In this document: positions 39,135 to 52,090 of the stretch, in pieces
Layout of the letters: each line of letters opens with the position of its first letter
Position numbering within the stretch: position 1 is the first letter of the stretch
From: Diadema setosum
Taxonomy: Eukaryota; Echinodermata; Echinoidea; Diadematoida; Diadematidae
Reading direction: 5' to 3'
DNA: 64,000 nucleotides
Assembly: GCF_964275005.1 (NCBI RefSeq)
Contig: NC_092685.1
Coordinates: 12,816,913 to 12,880,912 of the forward strand
The notes under the pieces: model-generated
The model's input: the letters and a program-made list of their open reading frames with translations, nothing else
Databases searched by the model: none
What the model was told of the DNA's origin: nothing
Translations under genes and position numbers: made by a program

Positions 39135-41229
39135 ATAGACCCGGAACATTATCACCATGACAACGGAGAGACATTGACCATATGCCACTACGTGAGTGAG
39201 ACGTGGAATCAAACACCAGGAAGGACAGAGAATAAAAAACAAAAAAAAGATGCGCACAATGGATTTACGATTTGGTATGCCGTGCTCAATCGACCGCAAG
39301 CACTAGCTGTTTTCCTTCAGTCAGTTATTGTCCTTGTTGAATTTGCTGTTCAACTCAACATTATGTCGTAGTGTTGTTACTGGGGAAAAAAAACCCACTT
39401 CTAGTAGACATTCGTGGAACACCCTTCATGCCACAAATTATAAGAACTGTCCGCATTTTGTTATGTTTCGATATTCTGCAGAAATTGTATGGAAGAGGTT
39501 GCGCATATAGGTTATAGTTATGTAGGTAGTAGTAGAATAGATGATGAGAAATGGTGAAGTTCTCAAGTGGATGATGATGGGAGTATGGTCCCCATTGTAG
39601 ACTTAGCGGAATAATTCGGTGATGCGCATTGTTGTTCTTATAAACGTGTTGTTATTGGTAATTTGCGCTGCGACTCTGAAACAGTTGCCATGGCTGATAT
39701 ATTTTCAGGCCCAAAGATCCAATTTGTTACGACATGCATATAATGAATGAAGTGGCAATTTATCGAGACATAACGAGAGCAGTGTGCGTAGTTTGGTTAA
39801 GTGGCTATGATTATTTTGGGTTGATCACACACATTTTTGGAAAATAAGCATTAATCGATCATGGTTTTGCATCATTAGAAAACTTTGCCCGTCTTCTGAC
39901 GAATGTTGTGGGTATAGGGAGGCCATCTGCCCTGCGTCTCTGAAACAGACGCCTTTGTTGGATTTGACTTCCAGGTCGCAGTTGGTTCCGATCCCATGAA
40001 ATTTGTTTGAAAATGGCTACAGTAAGATGAAGTGATAAGTTTTTTTTTCAGTTGTTTTATGTTCTTTGGGTTTTGATCAAATATTGACGGCATTGTTAAA
40101 TGACTGGCTTAGGAGGAAAGCACATGAAAGGACGAAGATAATAACTCAAAACCAAAGGTTTCATTGGTGTTATATGGTCATGCCTTAGCATTTTACTTCT
40201 TCTCTCACTCTTTTGTACATTTTCTGCGCTAAGATAATTTTGCTGCAGCTGATTCAATGTAGTGCATATGTGCTGGGCTTGAAAGTCGACAGCTGTTATA
40301 CTTTTCCTAGCGCAGTTTGATTGTTACACTTTGTTATCGCTTTCAAGGATTTAACAATATCCCCCTTTATTTTTGATGATTTGTCCGAATTTGGCGTTTC
40401 CTCTAAAATCACCTTTACCTCTCACCCCTCTCTAGCTGTTTCTTCTCGTCCTCTTTCTTCCTCTACGTTTCTCTGCCACCTGTTACGTAAGGCCTAATCT
40501 TGCAGTCTACTCTCTTTCTGAAGGCCGACTGGCCTTCAGCTCAACGTTCTCTCGTGGTCAGTTCACTTACGACTGTTTGGACAGATTAGTAGCGAGCTCC
40601 CCCAGGCACAAAGAGGAGAAAAGTGCTGTCGTCAAGAGTTTGCAAAGTAGGCATATGCCTTTATTCAGCAAAAATTATTACTTGTTTCTTTGTTCATAAA
40701 TGTGTCTTCCGCACTATTTTTGTGCATTCGTGTTGGATTATTTTATGTTATGCTCATGCTCTGTAGTTGAACTGTTCGTTATGTGTTATTGTAGATTCGT
40801 AGCCAACATAGTGCTCCTATTCAACGCACTCCCTCTGTGAAAATTTAGGCGAGCGACATATTTCTTTCGCTATTGTTGATTCTACATGTTGCATTTCTCG
40901 TTAACACTGATTGGTTTTTCTGTGTGATTTGTTTAAGTGGGCTACATCCAATTACTTGACTCTGCTGTAAAAGTGTTATTTTAATTAATATGGTACTTGT
41001 AAATATCCTGTATATGCGTTTATTCGGAGTGCTGTATTTTGTACAACAGCATTGCTTACACGATATTTCAATGACATTTGAACCGATTCATTACCCTCTG
41101 GTATACGCCCATTTAAAGTAATTGTCCCTCAATCCAATGGTCTCTACTAAGTTGTACATATTTAGTGAATCTTATTCTTTTTTTTTTTTTCTTAACTTCC
41201 TCGTCACTGAGGACAGTGACTTTTTCTAC
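39135..41229. other. Interior of the LTR element, no recognisable coding
   Basis: About 2.1 kb after the cyclophilin-like frame with only short chance frames. I recognised no retroviral protein motif. It may be untranslated sequence of the captured transcript or leftover element sequence. Confidence 0.5.
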
Positions 41230-41241
41230 GGAGGGAGGTAG
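41230..41241 (+). other. Polypurine tract of the LTR element
   Basis: The purine-rich GGAGGGAGGTAG abuts the 3' LTR, the normal place for the plus-strand primer of LTR elements. Confidence 0.7.
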
Positions 41242-41933
41242 TGTTACGGATTTGTTGATTGATGATAATATTACAAATAACTACGTCTTGTGAGTTAGAC
41301 TATTAGCCTGCTATCATGGTTATGTAACGCTTTGGAATGTAACGGTCTTGGCCTCGCTTTCCCTTCGCCCATCTGCGACAAGTCCTTCTCCCTTCCAAGT
41401 CCCTTTGATTCTCCCGACTGTTATCTTCTCCTTCGGGACCACAGTGTCCTCGCTCCACTGACCTGACTTGGCCATGTCCTCAACTTGCCCTCAGCGAATT
41501 AGGTCAAGGACTAAGTTCTTAGGTCTAGCCTTGTTGTCAATTAACTGTACTCTCTTGAGGCTTGGTCGCGTGCCGCCCAGGCCAGGCCCAGGGACGTATG
41601 AATGGTATAAATACTGGCTCCTTGCAGAAATTAGGGTGTGTATCGAGTAGAGAGAGTCGGATTGAGATTGCGATTGCGGGTTCGAACTTAACACTTATCA
41701 CCATAACACTGCGAGTCGGGCTGGACAGTCAGCCAAGAGATTCTGTTCTCAACTGTATAACACTGCGAGTTGGAATGAGACAATAAACTTGCTGTCAGGT
41801 CCGGAAGTCATTGTGTCCCCTTTACTTTCTACTAGCTGTCCGACTGAACTGCGTGCTGAGTGTGTGGTGAAATGCATTACAATACATTTCTCATTAACTG
41901 ATAACGAAGGAAATTTACCCCACTTTCGTTACA
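41242..41933 (+). repeat. 3' LTR, 692 bp
   Basis: This is the same length as the 5' LTR, and I found no difference by eye. It is offset by 3436 bp, with the TATA box at 41606-41613 and AATAAA at 41782-41787. It is followed by the GCTC target duplication at 41934-41937. Confidence 0.93.
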
Positions 41934-42819
41934 GCTCTTTTAAAATGAAAATAAACAAGATGACTTTGAAGAATAGCGTAAAAGCAAATGAACAGGGAAA
42001 TGCGAATCTCATTGAAATTCTAATAAGATTAGAAAGTTATGGGAGTTCAGCTGATTACACTCACATGTTTTCTAATACGAGGAAATCAGTTACTGTAGTA
42101 CAGCTTACGTGCAAATTAGATGTAGTGATGATGTCATGGCCTCACCAGACTCTTGTCCACTTTCTCTAAAATATTCAAAGAAAAAAAATCCAGTTCCGGC
42201 AAGCGTTTAAGAAGGTAAAATTCCTTACCAAATTTCATGTACGCGTCGTTAGAAGAGTATGAAGAAATATCACCATCGCACGATCCATATGATTGCAGAT
42301 ATTATCAGCATTTCGCGAAAACATGAGTTAACATCGTAAGTAGATACTACAAAGTAAATAAAGTAAGTAAATATAATTGCTCTACAATGGAATATTAATA
42401 TTTAGATGAAGCGGTCTATCGGAACCCCCCTCGTCAATGAACTTGTCTTTCTCTGCTTTTACGTTGTCCTGACGCAAGACTACTACAACCCTCTCTGGCA
42501 GAACAGTCGAATGACGATCATATTGTTTCAAATTTTAGTTATTTTATTTCCCATCCAAATAATACATAGAAACGCAAAAAGGAGAAAACTATAACCAGAA
42601 ATGAATATATTGGTGGAAAAAAGAGCAAAGAAAATGGGATTCCATCGTATTCCATCGGAAATAATATTATAGGTACGTTTGACAAATCAGACTTTTTAAA
42701 GCAAATTGTACAAAGTGTAATACAAAATATATATACGAATGAATATATGAAAAATGCACACTTTGCGAGGATAACAAAGAAGCAAATAAGAGTGATGGAA
42801 TCGAATACTCTAAAGTCTC

Positions 42820-42890
42820 GTTGGCTGTATGACTCATGGGCTGTATTACTCTTGGGATGTATTACTCGTGGGCTGTATGATTGTGGGTGT
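42820..42890. repeat. Short tandem repeat, ~17-bp unit
   Basis: About four diverged copies of a unit like GGGCTGTATTACTCGTG lie just left of a tRNA-like sequence and may be part of the same dispersed element. Confidence 0.6.
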
Positions 42891-42934
42891 CGAACTCGTG
42901 ACGAACACCCATTGTCCAAAAAAAAAATGAAACA

Positions 42935-43020
42935 CGGTATAGGGTTCAAACTCAGGAGTCTATAGCTTTGAACACACTGTATTATGATGCAAAGAACCTC
43001 AGCCACTCTGCAACAGTGTT
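42935..43020 (-). repeat. tRNA-like relic, possible SINE head
   Basis: On the minus strand an A-box-like GTGGCTGAGGTT (about 42996-43007) and a B-box-like AGTTTGAACCC (42942-42952) are spaced as in a tRNA with a long variable arm. It does not fold convincingly as a functional tRNA. Confidence 0.4.
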
Positions 43021-44046
43021 TTAACCCTTTCTGTGCCGCGGACTTTGGATAGAGTGTACAATAACGCCATGGGATTTTTCTGTTCCGATCGGCACTCATT
43101 GCACACATAGAGTCAACATAATTCCCAGCAGTCCAGGATATAGTTTTCAAAATGTTGCATTATTGCAGTCCATCAGTGAGCTTTCCCAAATCTCGATGGA
43201 GTTCTGATGCAAAATGAATTAACCACCGTCAATATTGATAGATCGCAAAACTATAAGTTGTGAGCATTGCCTGGTCTGTCTTACAGTGTGAAATCCCTCC
43301 ACTTCGGGTCTGTGAATTGCAATATGCAATGAGCTCATCTTTTCAATTCAATCAGTGGCAGGAGCCGTATTCCAGCAGGTGGTATAGATGGCTTGAATGA
43401 ACTGTGAGGAGTGATGGAGGATCACATCCATGCAATTCTCAAATTCTCAAATCTATAAAACTCTGAAAATTACCGTCCTTTAACCAAAATGAATTATGCG
43501 TTTCCAGGTTTTTTTCATGCTTCATGACTGACCTCTTCCAAGCTACGCCTTCCCAACAATGTACCTAATCCTTGACTCGGGATAATGGAAATCAAATATC
43601 CCCACATCATAATGATATATTGACTGAACAGTTGGAGTTGAGGCATTCTAGATCAAGAGTCATGAGAAGAAGCGATCATCATCATCATCATCGTCATCAT
43701 CACCGTCATCCTTCAACATTTCGCACTTTTATTTATATCTCATGTTTGCGTGAATACGGAGATATTTATGGCACCATGCAAGCGCTCCTAAAACAAACCA
43801 ACAAGTGCCTGAAGGTCTGCGTCAAGGTGTTTAAACACTGTCAACATTCTCTGAATACTCCAATAGACGTCAATTCCTGATAACAGTGATAACCTAAGCT
43901 TTGTTGTTAAACTGGCAGTATTGCATAGGGTGCAGCAGAGGTGCGTAAAAGTTACTTTAGGAATCTTGCTCTACCTTGAAGAAACACATCTTCTTTTCAT
44001 GTCAACATATTGTACCACTAATGCCTATACGTCAATGGTGGGATCT

Positions 44047-44079
<33 letters not shown>

Positions 44080-44452
44080 GTTTGTTGTTGTTTTTCTTTA
44101 CATTTTCCCTTAAATTTCGACAAACTAACCTACAGGTTGCTGTCATTCTGACGAAACGACAACACCGTCAGAGCACACAAGCAAGTTCATGACCTTCGCA
44201 CAATATAAACGCACATAATTATACAGCACACTGACGCACATAAATGTTTGCAGAAGCACTCATTGCACCGTATGTCCATTTCATGTCCAATAAGTGCGTG
44301 TTTTAGTTGTTGCTATACCTTTTCTCTTTTTAGCATATACCATGACTTTTTTTTGAGGGGGGGGGGTTTCTTGAAAAATACTTTATTTTTCACTTACCGT
44401 CGAGGAAAGTGTCAATATCAAATTCATGCTTTCGGCTGTAGCCTGTCGATTT

Positions 44453-44456
<4 letters not shown>

Positions 44457-44493
<37 letters not shown>
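44457..44493. repeat. (TC)n microsatellite
   Basis: About eighteen TC units. Confidence 0.95.
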
Positions 44494-44499
<6 letters not shown>

Positions 44500-46166
44500 T
44501 GCACACACATACACACATTGAAAATATTCATCATAAGTACGAATAGACATAATAATTTGCTTGATTAATTCTCTGCATTTAAGCAAACGACCAGACAAAC
44601 AATGCATATTTGCAGTGTTTTCTTAAAATAGGACGCAACGATTTTGTTCAGCATAATTAGTCGTGGGCTTTTTTTTTTCCCCAAAGAACGTACTTCTCAC
44701 AATCAAAGAAAAACTTTATCATAATTATTTCACACTTTAAGTAATCTCCCTCTGACGTAAGTACGATGAGACTTGAGACAATCACAGAATGGGAAAGGAG
44801 AGACTTTCAAAGCCAGTCTTTGGCCATGGAGTATCAGCGTAAAAAGTCAGCAACGTCAATAGTAGGATTGTGCTAAGGATATGCTAAAGTCACATACATA
44901 CACACACACTCGTGCATACACATGCACACACGTTTGCTTCCAAGCCTGTTTTACTCAAGTTTAACTAGCTCTACAACACGTTAAAGCAGTCGACGCTTGA
45001 TGGATGATTTGTGTACTATTCTCCACAACACGTCAACTGGCAATTCGATATCGTCCTCCTGCTGTAGGCTGCTTGCACCGTATTTCCGTTTCTCGATGAC
45101 CCCCCCCCCCTCCCCCCACCACTCGTCCAGGGAGAAAAATCGATTATAATTTATTTCATCATTCTGTCTGGAGGAGAAAGGCACTGTTTCCGTATTACAG
45201 TAGTATGTATGGTGCAGTGGGTTTCGTTTGTTTCAGAAGCAAACATTACGCACGTTCGCTTTCGATAATACCAGTCAGTGCCATGCAGTTATGATAAATG
45301 TTGCCGTTCAGGCAGGCCTACATCTTTCACAGAATTTGCTCCGTGGCCATATATACGTGCATCTTTATGATACATAATTATATACTTTATAATACACAAA
45401 TGATACATCTTTATGATGTAAAGATGATAATTGAATTGAAAAGGAAAATGAATTGATTTGATTTCTCAAGTTTTCGTTTTGACGGTCAATAATATTAATC
45501 TATAATTGATATGAATTTTATTACATGTCAATTGTAGTCCACCTGTTTCACAAGTCTCATGTGAGGAAAAGTAGAACGTATTTATTTTCCTGTCTTCATC
45601 CTGTGCGAAAATAAAGTATCTACCACATGATGCAAAATATCACCACAAAATGCTGTAGGTGATGAGGTCTCCACCAAAAAATAGACTCACGCCACTTCTG
45701 CGCCTGCAAAGCAAAACATGTCGGTAAATCAAGCTCACTGTACGTGTGCTGCCGTCATTTTTTGGATGAAATCTAAAGGAACTGAGTTGGGAAGGAAGTA
45801 TGATGTATACAATGTAGCGCTCTAGTAGTTTATCAATGGATAATCGTCCTCTAATCGTGCATATTGAGAAAAAAATGTATAAAGCTCTTATGCTGTTTGC
45901 ACTGTCGGGAATAGGGTCGTGTTGGCAAAGACACGGTGGGCCACATTTGCACTCATTTGTCATCAGGCATATCGCATAATGTGCTATAAATAATGGTAAT
46001 AAAAGGCTAGTGTTATGAAGGACAGGGAGTGAAAAGACATAACAGAGATATGAGGATATCAGAGAAGATGTAAGATAAAGGAAATATTTATTTGTGGTCA
46101 TTTATGTATTCATGAACTCCTATAGTTATACCCCATGTGCCCTCGTCCCGAAAGTATGGGAATATA

Positions 46167-47147
46167 CACTCAGCAAAAAAAGAAAGTAAACACTTTTTCA
46201 AGTTTAGATTTCTCATAGAATATTTAGCTGAAAGCTAATGTATTATATACCACATTGAAGGTAATTTATTTGGCTATCAGGCTGGTAGGTCAACAAAAAG
46301 GGAAACTTTATGCATGAGTGAACACCATTGTTTTTCTCTTCTAGAGCACAAAAGTAAAACTTGCAAAACTGAACAAGTTGTCATTCATGCGTATGTGCTC
46401 CTCCATAGAACAATAAGAACAAACAACAAATTTCGCACAAAAAGAAACATGAATTAAGTTGCAAAAATAAACCTTTGATCTCTACGATATCTTTAAAGCC
46501 CAAAAGACCAATGAAGGCTGAAAATAATGGAGCAAAATAAAGCATCTTATGTCAAATCTAAATTCAAATTAAATAAGAGAAGAAGTAATCATTGACCAAA
46601 ATGGTAGAAATTGTTTTTGTTTTTTTTTTTTGGGGGGGGGGGGGTTCAAATTAGGAAATTGTAAATGTTTGGTTCTTGAAATTGTCAAATGGATTTTAAA
46701 TTACTAGATTAAAAGAAATAAATACAATAATTCTGGTCATTGAATCATCTTTATGCTTACTATTCCCTTTGTCATTTGAAGTTTGACTTGACAGAAAATT
46801 CTTATTTTCCCCTTACGGTTCCCACTTTGTTTTTCTTAGAGGTCATAAAGAAATAAAGAGGACAAAACTTATTTTACCTATTTCATTCATTTCTCTCATT
46901 GTGTTCAACTGGTCTTTTGTTGTCAATGTCAACAAACATGTCAAGATTTGCAATTTTTAATTTTGTGCCTTGGAGGACGAAAACGAATGTCCTCACCCAT
47001 GCGTGAAGTTTTCTTTTTAATAAAACTATTAGCTTAATAGCCAATTAAATTACCTTTATTATGGTATATAATACATTGCTTTTCATAAAAATCTTCAATG
47101 AAAAATATGACCACGAAAAAGTGTTTACTTTCTTTTTTTGCTGAGTG
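46167..47147. mobile_element. TA-flanked 981-bp non-autonomous DNA transposon
   Basis: The first 33 bp (starting CACTCAGCAAAAAAAGAAAG) are a perfect inverted copy of the last 33. The arms stay imperfectly complementary for about 120 bp (shared ATGTATTATATACCA). TA flanks at 46165-46166 and 47148-47149 suggest Tc1/mariner-type insertion. No transposase frame remains. Confidence 0.85.
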
Positions 47148-47149
47148 TA

Positions 47150-48905
47150 TTATACATCAGTGCAATAGATGCATATCATACAATGTATAGTAAGCTTACA
47201 TGTCAATGATTATGAGCAAATGATATGGCATCATGCCGTTGAGTCTGATGCTATACCCTTTGAAGACATGCGACTACATAACTATTATAAATGTACCATG
47301 CTCACAATGTTCTCTCTAGCTTATGCAGCAAATCGAGACATGCTGTCACCAAACAGCCTCCCAAAATGAACTTCATGACTATGGTTACCTAATAGTATAC
47401 TATCAGAGTGATCTTTATCGCCATTGTCTGAGAAAAATAATATTGCCAGGGGAGAGATCGGAAATCAACACCAATGACATTACAGTGTACTTTGTATTTC
47501 TGTGACTGTATATGTCAATGTCATAAGTGCGCTATAGTCTGGGTCAAGATAATATACCTCCGTGATTATACACATCGTGGATAAGATGAGGTGGTTATTG
47601 CAATACGTGGATATTTGTTCGATACTCTATCATCTCACTGTGTATTTTCGTTGTATACTACATGTATAACTTGTGCGGACTGCCTGTTGTGATTGTACAT
47701 TTGTATCTGATGTCCGTTTGTTTTCCTTTCAAAATGTATCGGAGTTTAAAGCTTTAATCGATACTTGATTGTCCACTGAAACTGAAAGGTTATTAAAGAT
47801 GACTTATATTAAACCAAATCAGTCACCATTTCTTTGACCCACTTTAAGCAATTAAGGGCCTAAGCTAACTGACAAACTAAAGGCGTACTGCAGTGAAGGG
47901 TTTGGTTGCCAGCGTCACTTGCATGCTGTAGCCAAGTCTCATTCCCTTTATCAGCTAGGTGAGAAGGTTTAATTTGTGAGGTAAAAGAACGTGCGATGGC
48001 TGGCGTGACGTCATACATGCTTATTTTCACAAACTGTTACACACACACGGACAGGCGGGTCTCTTGCGAGCACTTAACTTGTGAAAGAGGTTGTCGATTG
48101 TTAGTGATTTCGATGATAACACGGTGATATCATAATGAAATAATAATCTTACTTTTGCCCGTGTCCATTACAGCCTTATTGATTCGATGGATAGGTTTAT
48201 TTGCGTAAACTTTGAAAGTGAGAACTGTCAAAGCTTGCACTGAGAAAAAGAATAATACCCTCCGTGACAACTACCTGGTGTGCAGCTCGTTGTGCATTTC
48301 ACTCAACTCACCGCATTCCATCGGTTGGAATGCTGATGTTCTGTTATTGTAAACAGTAGTGATAGATTGAATTCTTTTGGCTGTGCATTTGTGATGGAAG
48401 TGCTTGGCAGATCGGGGCTAGTTGAAATGTTTTAAGGAGGGCTGGATATGTTGAAAGGGGGTAAGTTAAGAGCATCATTATTCTTCGTTACCTCGTTACC
48501 ATTGTGATGCTGCCTTTCTGTTTTCTTTGAACCCTGTTTCGACTCTTCTTCCTCCGACTTATGTCAAGTTCAATTTGAATGTGAGTGATCAAAATAAGTT
48601 TTGTCGTTGTTTCCGATTCCGCCTAATGTACATCAGAATACATCACCTTCAAATCGGTTAATGGGACCGATGATAAAGCATCAGGGATGAAAATAAAAGG
48701 TAAATGTGCCCTCCCCTCCTTTTTCTCTCTCACTTTTTTGTGTTGTCTGTCTCTTTTGTTTTTAGTCTCTGCCTCACCGCATCTACTTTTTCCTTCCTCC
48801 AGTTCATGTTTGATTTTTTTCCTTCCGCTTCTCCTTCTTGCTTTCTACTACCATAATTGTCATGAAATATCGTCAGTCGCATCCTAAAGGAGATAGTTAC
48901 AGTGG
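47150..48905. other. Non-coding DNA
   Basis: No gene, inverted repeat or tandem array recognised. Confidence 0.35.
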
Positions 48906-48907
48906 GT

Positions 48908-49113
48908 CAAGGGCAATTACCCCCTGGGCAATTATCCCGGACCTTTCCCCTAGACCCTAACCCTAATCCTAATCCTGAACCTAATCCTAACCCTAACCCA
49001 AACTCTAACCCTAAGCTTAACCCTAGAACCCTAATCTTTACTCTGACGTTACCACTAACCAGTATTTAGCCGGGGGTAATATTGTCCTCGGGGTAATTGC
49101 CCAGATGCGAGTT
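48908..49113. repeat. Element with a telomere-like (CCCTAA)n core and inverted ends
   Basis: Outer words GGGCAATTACCCC (48910) and GGGGTAATTGCCC (49098) are inverted, as are inner AATTATCCCGG and CCGGGGGTAAT. Between them lie about ten CCCTAA/TCCTAA hexamers, degenerate. This is an interstitial repeat, not a chromosome end. Confidence 0.7.
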
Positions 49114-49862
49114 ATAGTATCTTTAAACGAGAAAATGGTAAGAGAAGATTAGACCTACTTCCAAATCCACTGCCGTCTTTTTAGTCTTTGTCAAGGTTCA
49201 TCTTCGTTTTACTGTTACCAGTATCATTGTTATCGTATTCATCCTGTCATCTTGCACATTTCTCATGCCCCACCATAAAATCTTACTTCACGTCTTTGTC
49301 TTCGTTCTGTCATTGTTGTTTGGTGTCGTTATCACCTATAATCTGTATGAATTCATCTGTTTTCATGACAATAAAATGTGTGCATGTTTGTATGAATGTG
49401 TGTGTGTGTGTGTGTTTGAGTGCATGTGTATGAGGTAGAGAAAGGAAGAGAAATTGACAGAGATAGAAAGAGAGAAAGACGAGGAAATGATTGTGAAGGA
49501 AGAATTGAGGTTGGGAATGTTTGGAGTCAGAGAGACAGCGAGAGTACGTGGCGTGTTTGCATTTCTCTCGAGTGATTGATGAAGACGAGAATGTGATGTT
49601 GGGGGTCCTCTTCCCTCGATGGACGGCGCTCTGTACCCTCGGGAGTCATCTTTACTCACTTCATCTCTTCTCGCCGCTGATCAGGAGTTTGGCCTCCCGC
49701 GAATTTGCTCAGAGCAAGACTACTTCTCCTCAAATAATCAATTTAGCTCTCATCTCTTCTACTCTGTTATCCTGAAGAATTTTATTTGTCTCTTTTGCTA
49801 GTTGAGCTAAGTGGCGCCACGTTAAACGCGCAGTGTCGCCTTATGAACGTGATATCATACCA

Positions 49863-50375
49863 CACTGTAAAAACATCGGTGTTAAATCTAACACCGATCA
49901 AACTTCAATAGAGGACGACACCCACAGGTGTAGAAATGTATTGTGACGGTGTTAAAAAGTGTTCGCCTGGCACTTCGTGGTGTTAATTTGACACTGTGGC
50001 TGGTGATATTTTTGACACTGCGCTTTAATTTAATAATGACACCGCATGGTGTTGATTTGATATTGGTGGTGTTAATTTCAATGGTATAACACCCGTCCAG
50101 CTTCAATAGGGGACCACACCAACTGGTGTTACTGTGGTGTAAATATATTTACAGATTTTTTTCAAAAATCAAGTACTTTATCGGAAAATTCTTTATCGTC
50201 TTGTTGAAGTTCAAAATTAACAAGAAGTGCAATAACTAAGAAACTATTCAAAAAAAAAAAAACAATTTTAAATTTTGAAATGACACCCGGAGGTGTTAAT
50301 CTAACACCATGAATGAGCACCGGAAATTTAACACCAGCTCGGTGTTTCATATTTAACACCGGACTTTTTGCAGTG
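49863..50375. mobile_element. 513-bp inverted-repeat element rich in GGTGTTAA words
   Basis: The ends CACTGTAAAAA and TTTTTGCAGTG are near inverted copies and extend into CGGTGTTAAAT versus ATTTAACACCG. GGTGTTAA and TTAACACC occur many times inside. The terminal CACTGYAAAAA resembles hAT-type MITEs. I could not see an 8-bp target duplication. Confidence 0.65.
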
Positions 50376-51015
50376 CAGTAGCGATATGCTTTTGTCACTG
50401 AGCTTGTTGAAGTTAGCACATATTATCGCTTCCGGTAATGAGTGTGCATGATATGGAGGTGAAATCACGTGGCCATGTCGCACTCCAGTAACTATGGCGA
50501 TGCAGTTTGACATAATAATATATGAAGTCCACAGAAGCGATATACTTAACGGCGCACAGAAGCGACATCAAAACCTATGGCAGTTGATACAGTGTTATAA
50601 ATTACGCTTTGAAAGTAACCTGATGACAGGAACCATTAATACACACTCGTCCAGATCTCAGTCAGAGAATGCTGCGCGTCCAGTGAGGCTTCGTCAGTGT
50701 GTTAATAACAAGGAGACAACTGGACGATCAGTATCAACCAGGGAAAATCTGCGGGGAGCCCAGAGTGGACAACTCATCTAATCAAGATGATCTAACCAGT
50801 TTGGTCATACCTAGCAACAAGCTTTATTAGCAAGGTGCCAAATAGTCGAGCTGTATCGATATGTCGTGTACGTCTACAGTGTACATAAAAGAGAGCTGAC
50901 AACTAACACTAGGACTTGCGTGCAAAGTAAGTACATTGGTTCTTCACTCCGCGGGACCCACAGGTACCAGGCATCATCATTGACCGAGTCTCATTTTGCG
51001 AATGTCCTCCTTTAA

Positions 51016-51405
51016 AGGGATTGTACAGTTTTGGTTGAGACCTAATTTCAGGTTTCTAACATTTTTTTTTTTGGTGAGATAATGAGAAACCTCTTATGAA
51101 ATATATGTGTATGAAAAAGCATGTAATTCTAGGAGGAATTCAACATTTATTTGATGAAAATTGGTTTTGAAATGGCTGAGATATTCAAAAAAGTGCGATT
51201 CTAATAAAGTGTGGGACCCACACTTTATTACGATCGCTTTGTTTTACTTTGTTTTTGGACGTTTCAGTCACTCCAAACCCGATTTTCATCAAATAAACTT
51301 TGAATTCCTCTTAAAATGGTATGTTCTGTGCTATATCATAAGTGTTTTCTTGGTATCTTGCAAAAAGATAAAAGCCAAGTTCTCTACCAATTCTGTACCA
51401 TCCCT
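51016..51405. mobile_element. TTAA-flanked MITE, second family, copy 1
   Basis: It runs from AGGGATTGTACAGTTTTGG to a degenerate inverse ending CTGTACCATCCCT, with TTAA at 51012-51015 and 51406-51409. The centre is the palindrome AGTGTGGGACCCACACT. Related copies are at 57950 and 63691. Confidence 0.8.
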
Positions 51406-52090
51406 TTAAAGACAAATGCGGCGAAGCAGGTAGAGGGATCGGCACACGCGATGGACTGCTAGTTTCAATTATCATGTTTAGCGATGTCTCCTCGGGCAAT
51501 CTTCTTTAAAAGCCTAGATCGATTGTCTTCCCTTACGCTAATCGATCACTGATGTCCCATGCTAAGCATACTTACTTTGTGTCTTGATCGAAAATAGGTT
51601 TAACTGAATCTGTATTGCTTTGATTACTATGTTTAACATCGAATTTCTAAAAGGTCTATTTGAAAGGTTTCAATATAGCACTTCGTTAATAGGCCATCTG
51701 TTTTTTTCTGCGGAGTGAATTTTAATGACCATCTCACTTTGCCGTTGCTTGCAGAATTTTTCTCTTTAGTTTCCTCTTTCTGCAAGGGCATATCCTGTCC
51801 GCTGTTCTACCTATTCCCTTCATCCTTAGATGAGCATTTTCTTCATGCGCCATATCATACTCTCAGTGAAGAACTGTCATTGTCTTTATTTGGTATTTTC
51901 CAGTATATGAGGTGAGATGGGGGTATAGGTCATGTAATCTATGACAACAGCATCGACCATTCATGAGAAGAAAAAAAAAAGAAATACAGAGATATCAAAG
52001 ATGTAGTTGTCGTCAACTTATTCGAAGTATCTCCGTTTCCTAACATCGTTTATATTATCATTATTTCTTTCAGGAAATTCCAAGACGACG

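Larger units (their letters stand above)
37806..41933 (+). mobile_element. Non-autonomous LTR retroelement carrying a cyclophilin B-like frame (fossil)
   Basis: The element is bounded by two 692-bp LTRs (37806-38497 and 41242-41933) that begin TGTTACG and end CGTTACA. The 4-bp target duplication GCTC lies at 37802-37805 and 41934-41937. A primer-binding site at 38499-38516 sits one base after the 5' LTR, and a polypurine tract at 41230-41241 lies directly before the 3' LTR. The 2.7-kb interior shows no gag, protease, reverse transcriptase or integrase, so the element would depend on enzymes from elsewhere. The ends, the 4-bp duplication and the Leu-type primer site suggest a Ty3/gypsy-like relative, but without pol this is not provable. 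The LTRs look identical by eye, so the insertion is young. A cyclophilin B-like reading frame occupies the 5' part of the interior. The element lies between the two OST-alpha genes, possibly in the first intron of copy 2. Confidence 0.9.
41938..46164. other. Non-coding DNA right of the LTR element
   Basis: No gene recognised. It holds a short tandem repeat (42820-42890), a tRNA-like stretch (42.9 kb), a (TTG)n run at about 44047-44090 and a (TC)n run at 44457-44493. Confidence 0.35.

Noticed and set aside
48955-49035. True telomere or chromosome end
   Set aside because: The array is short and degenerate, and unique sequence and genes lie on both sides.
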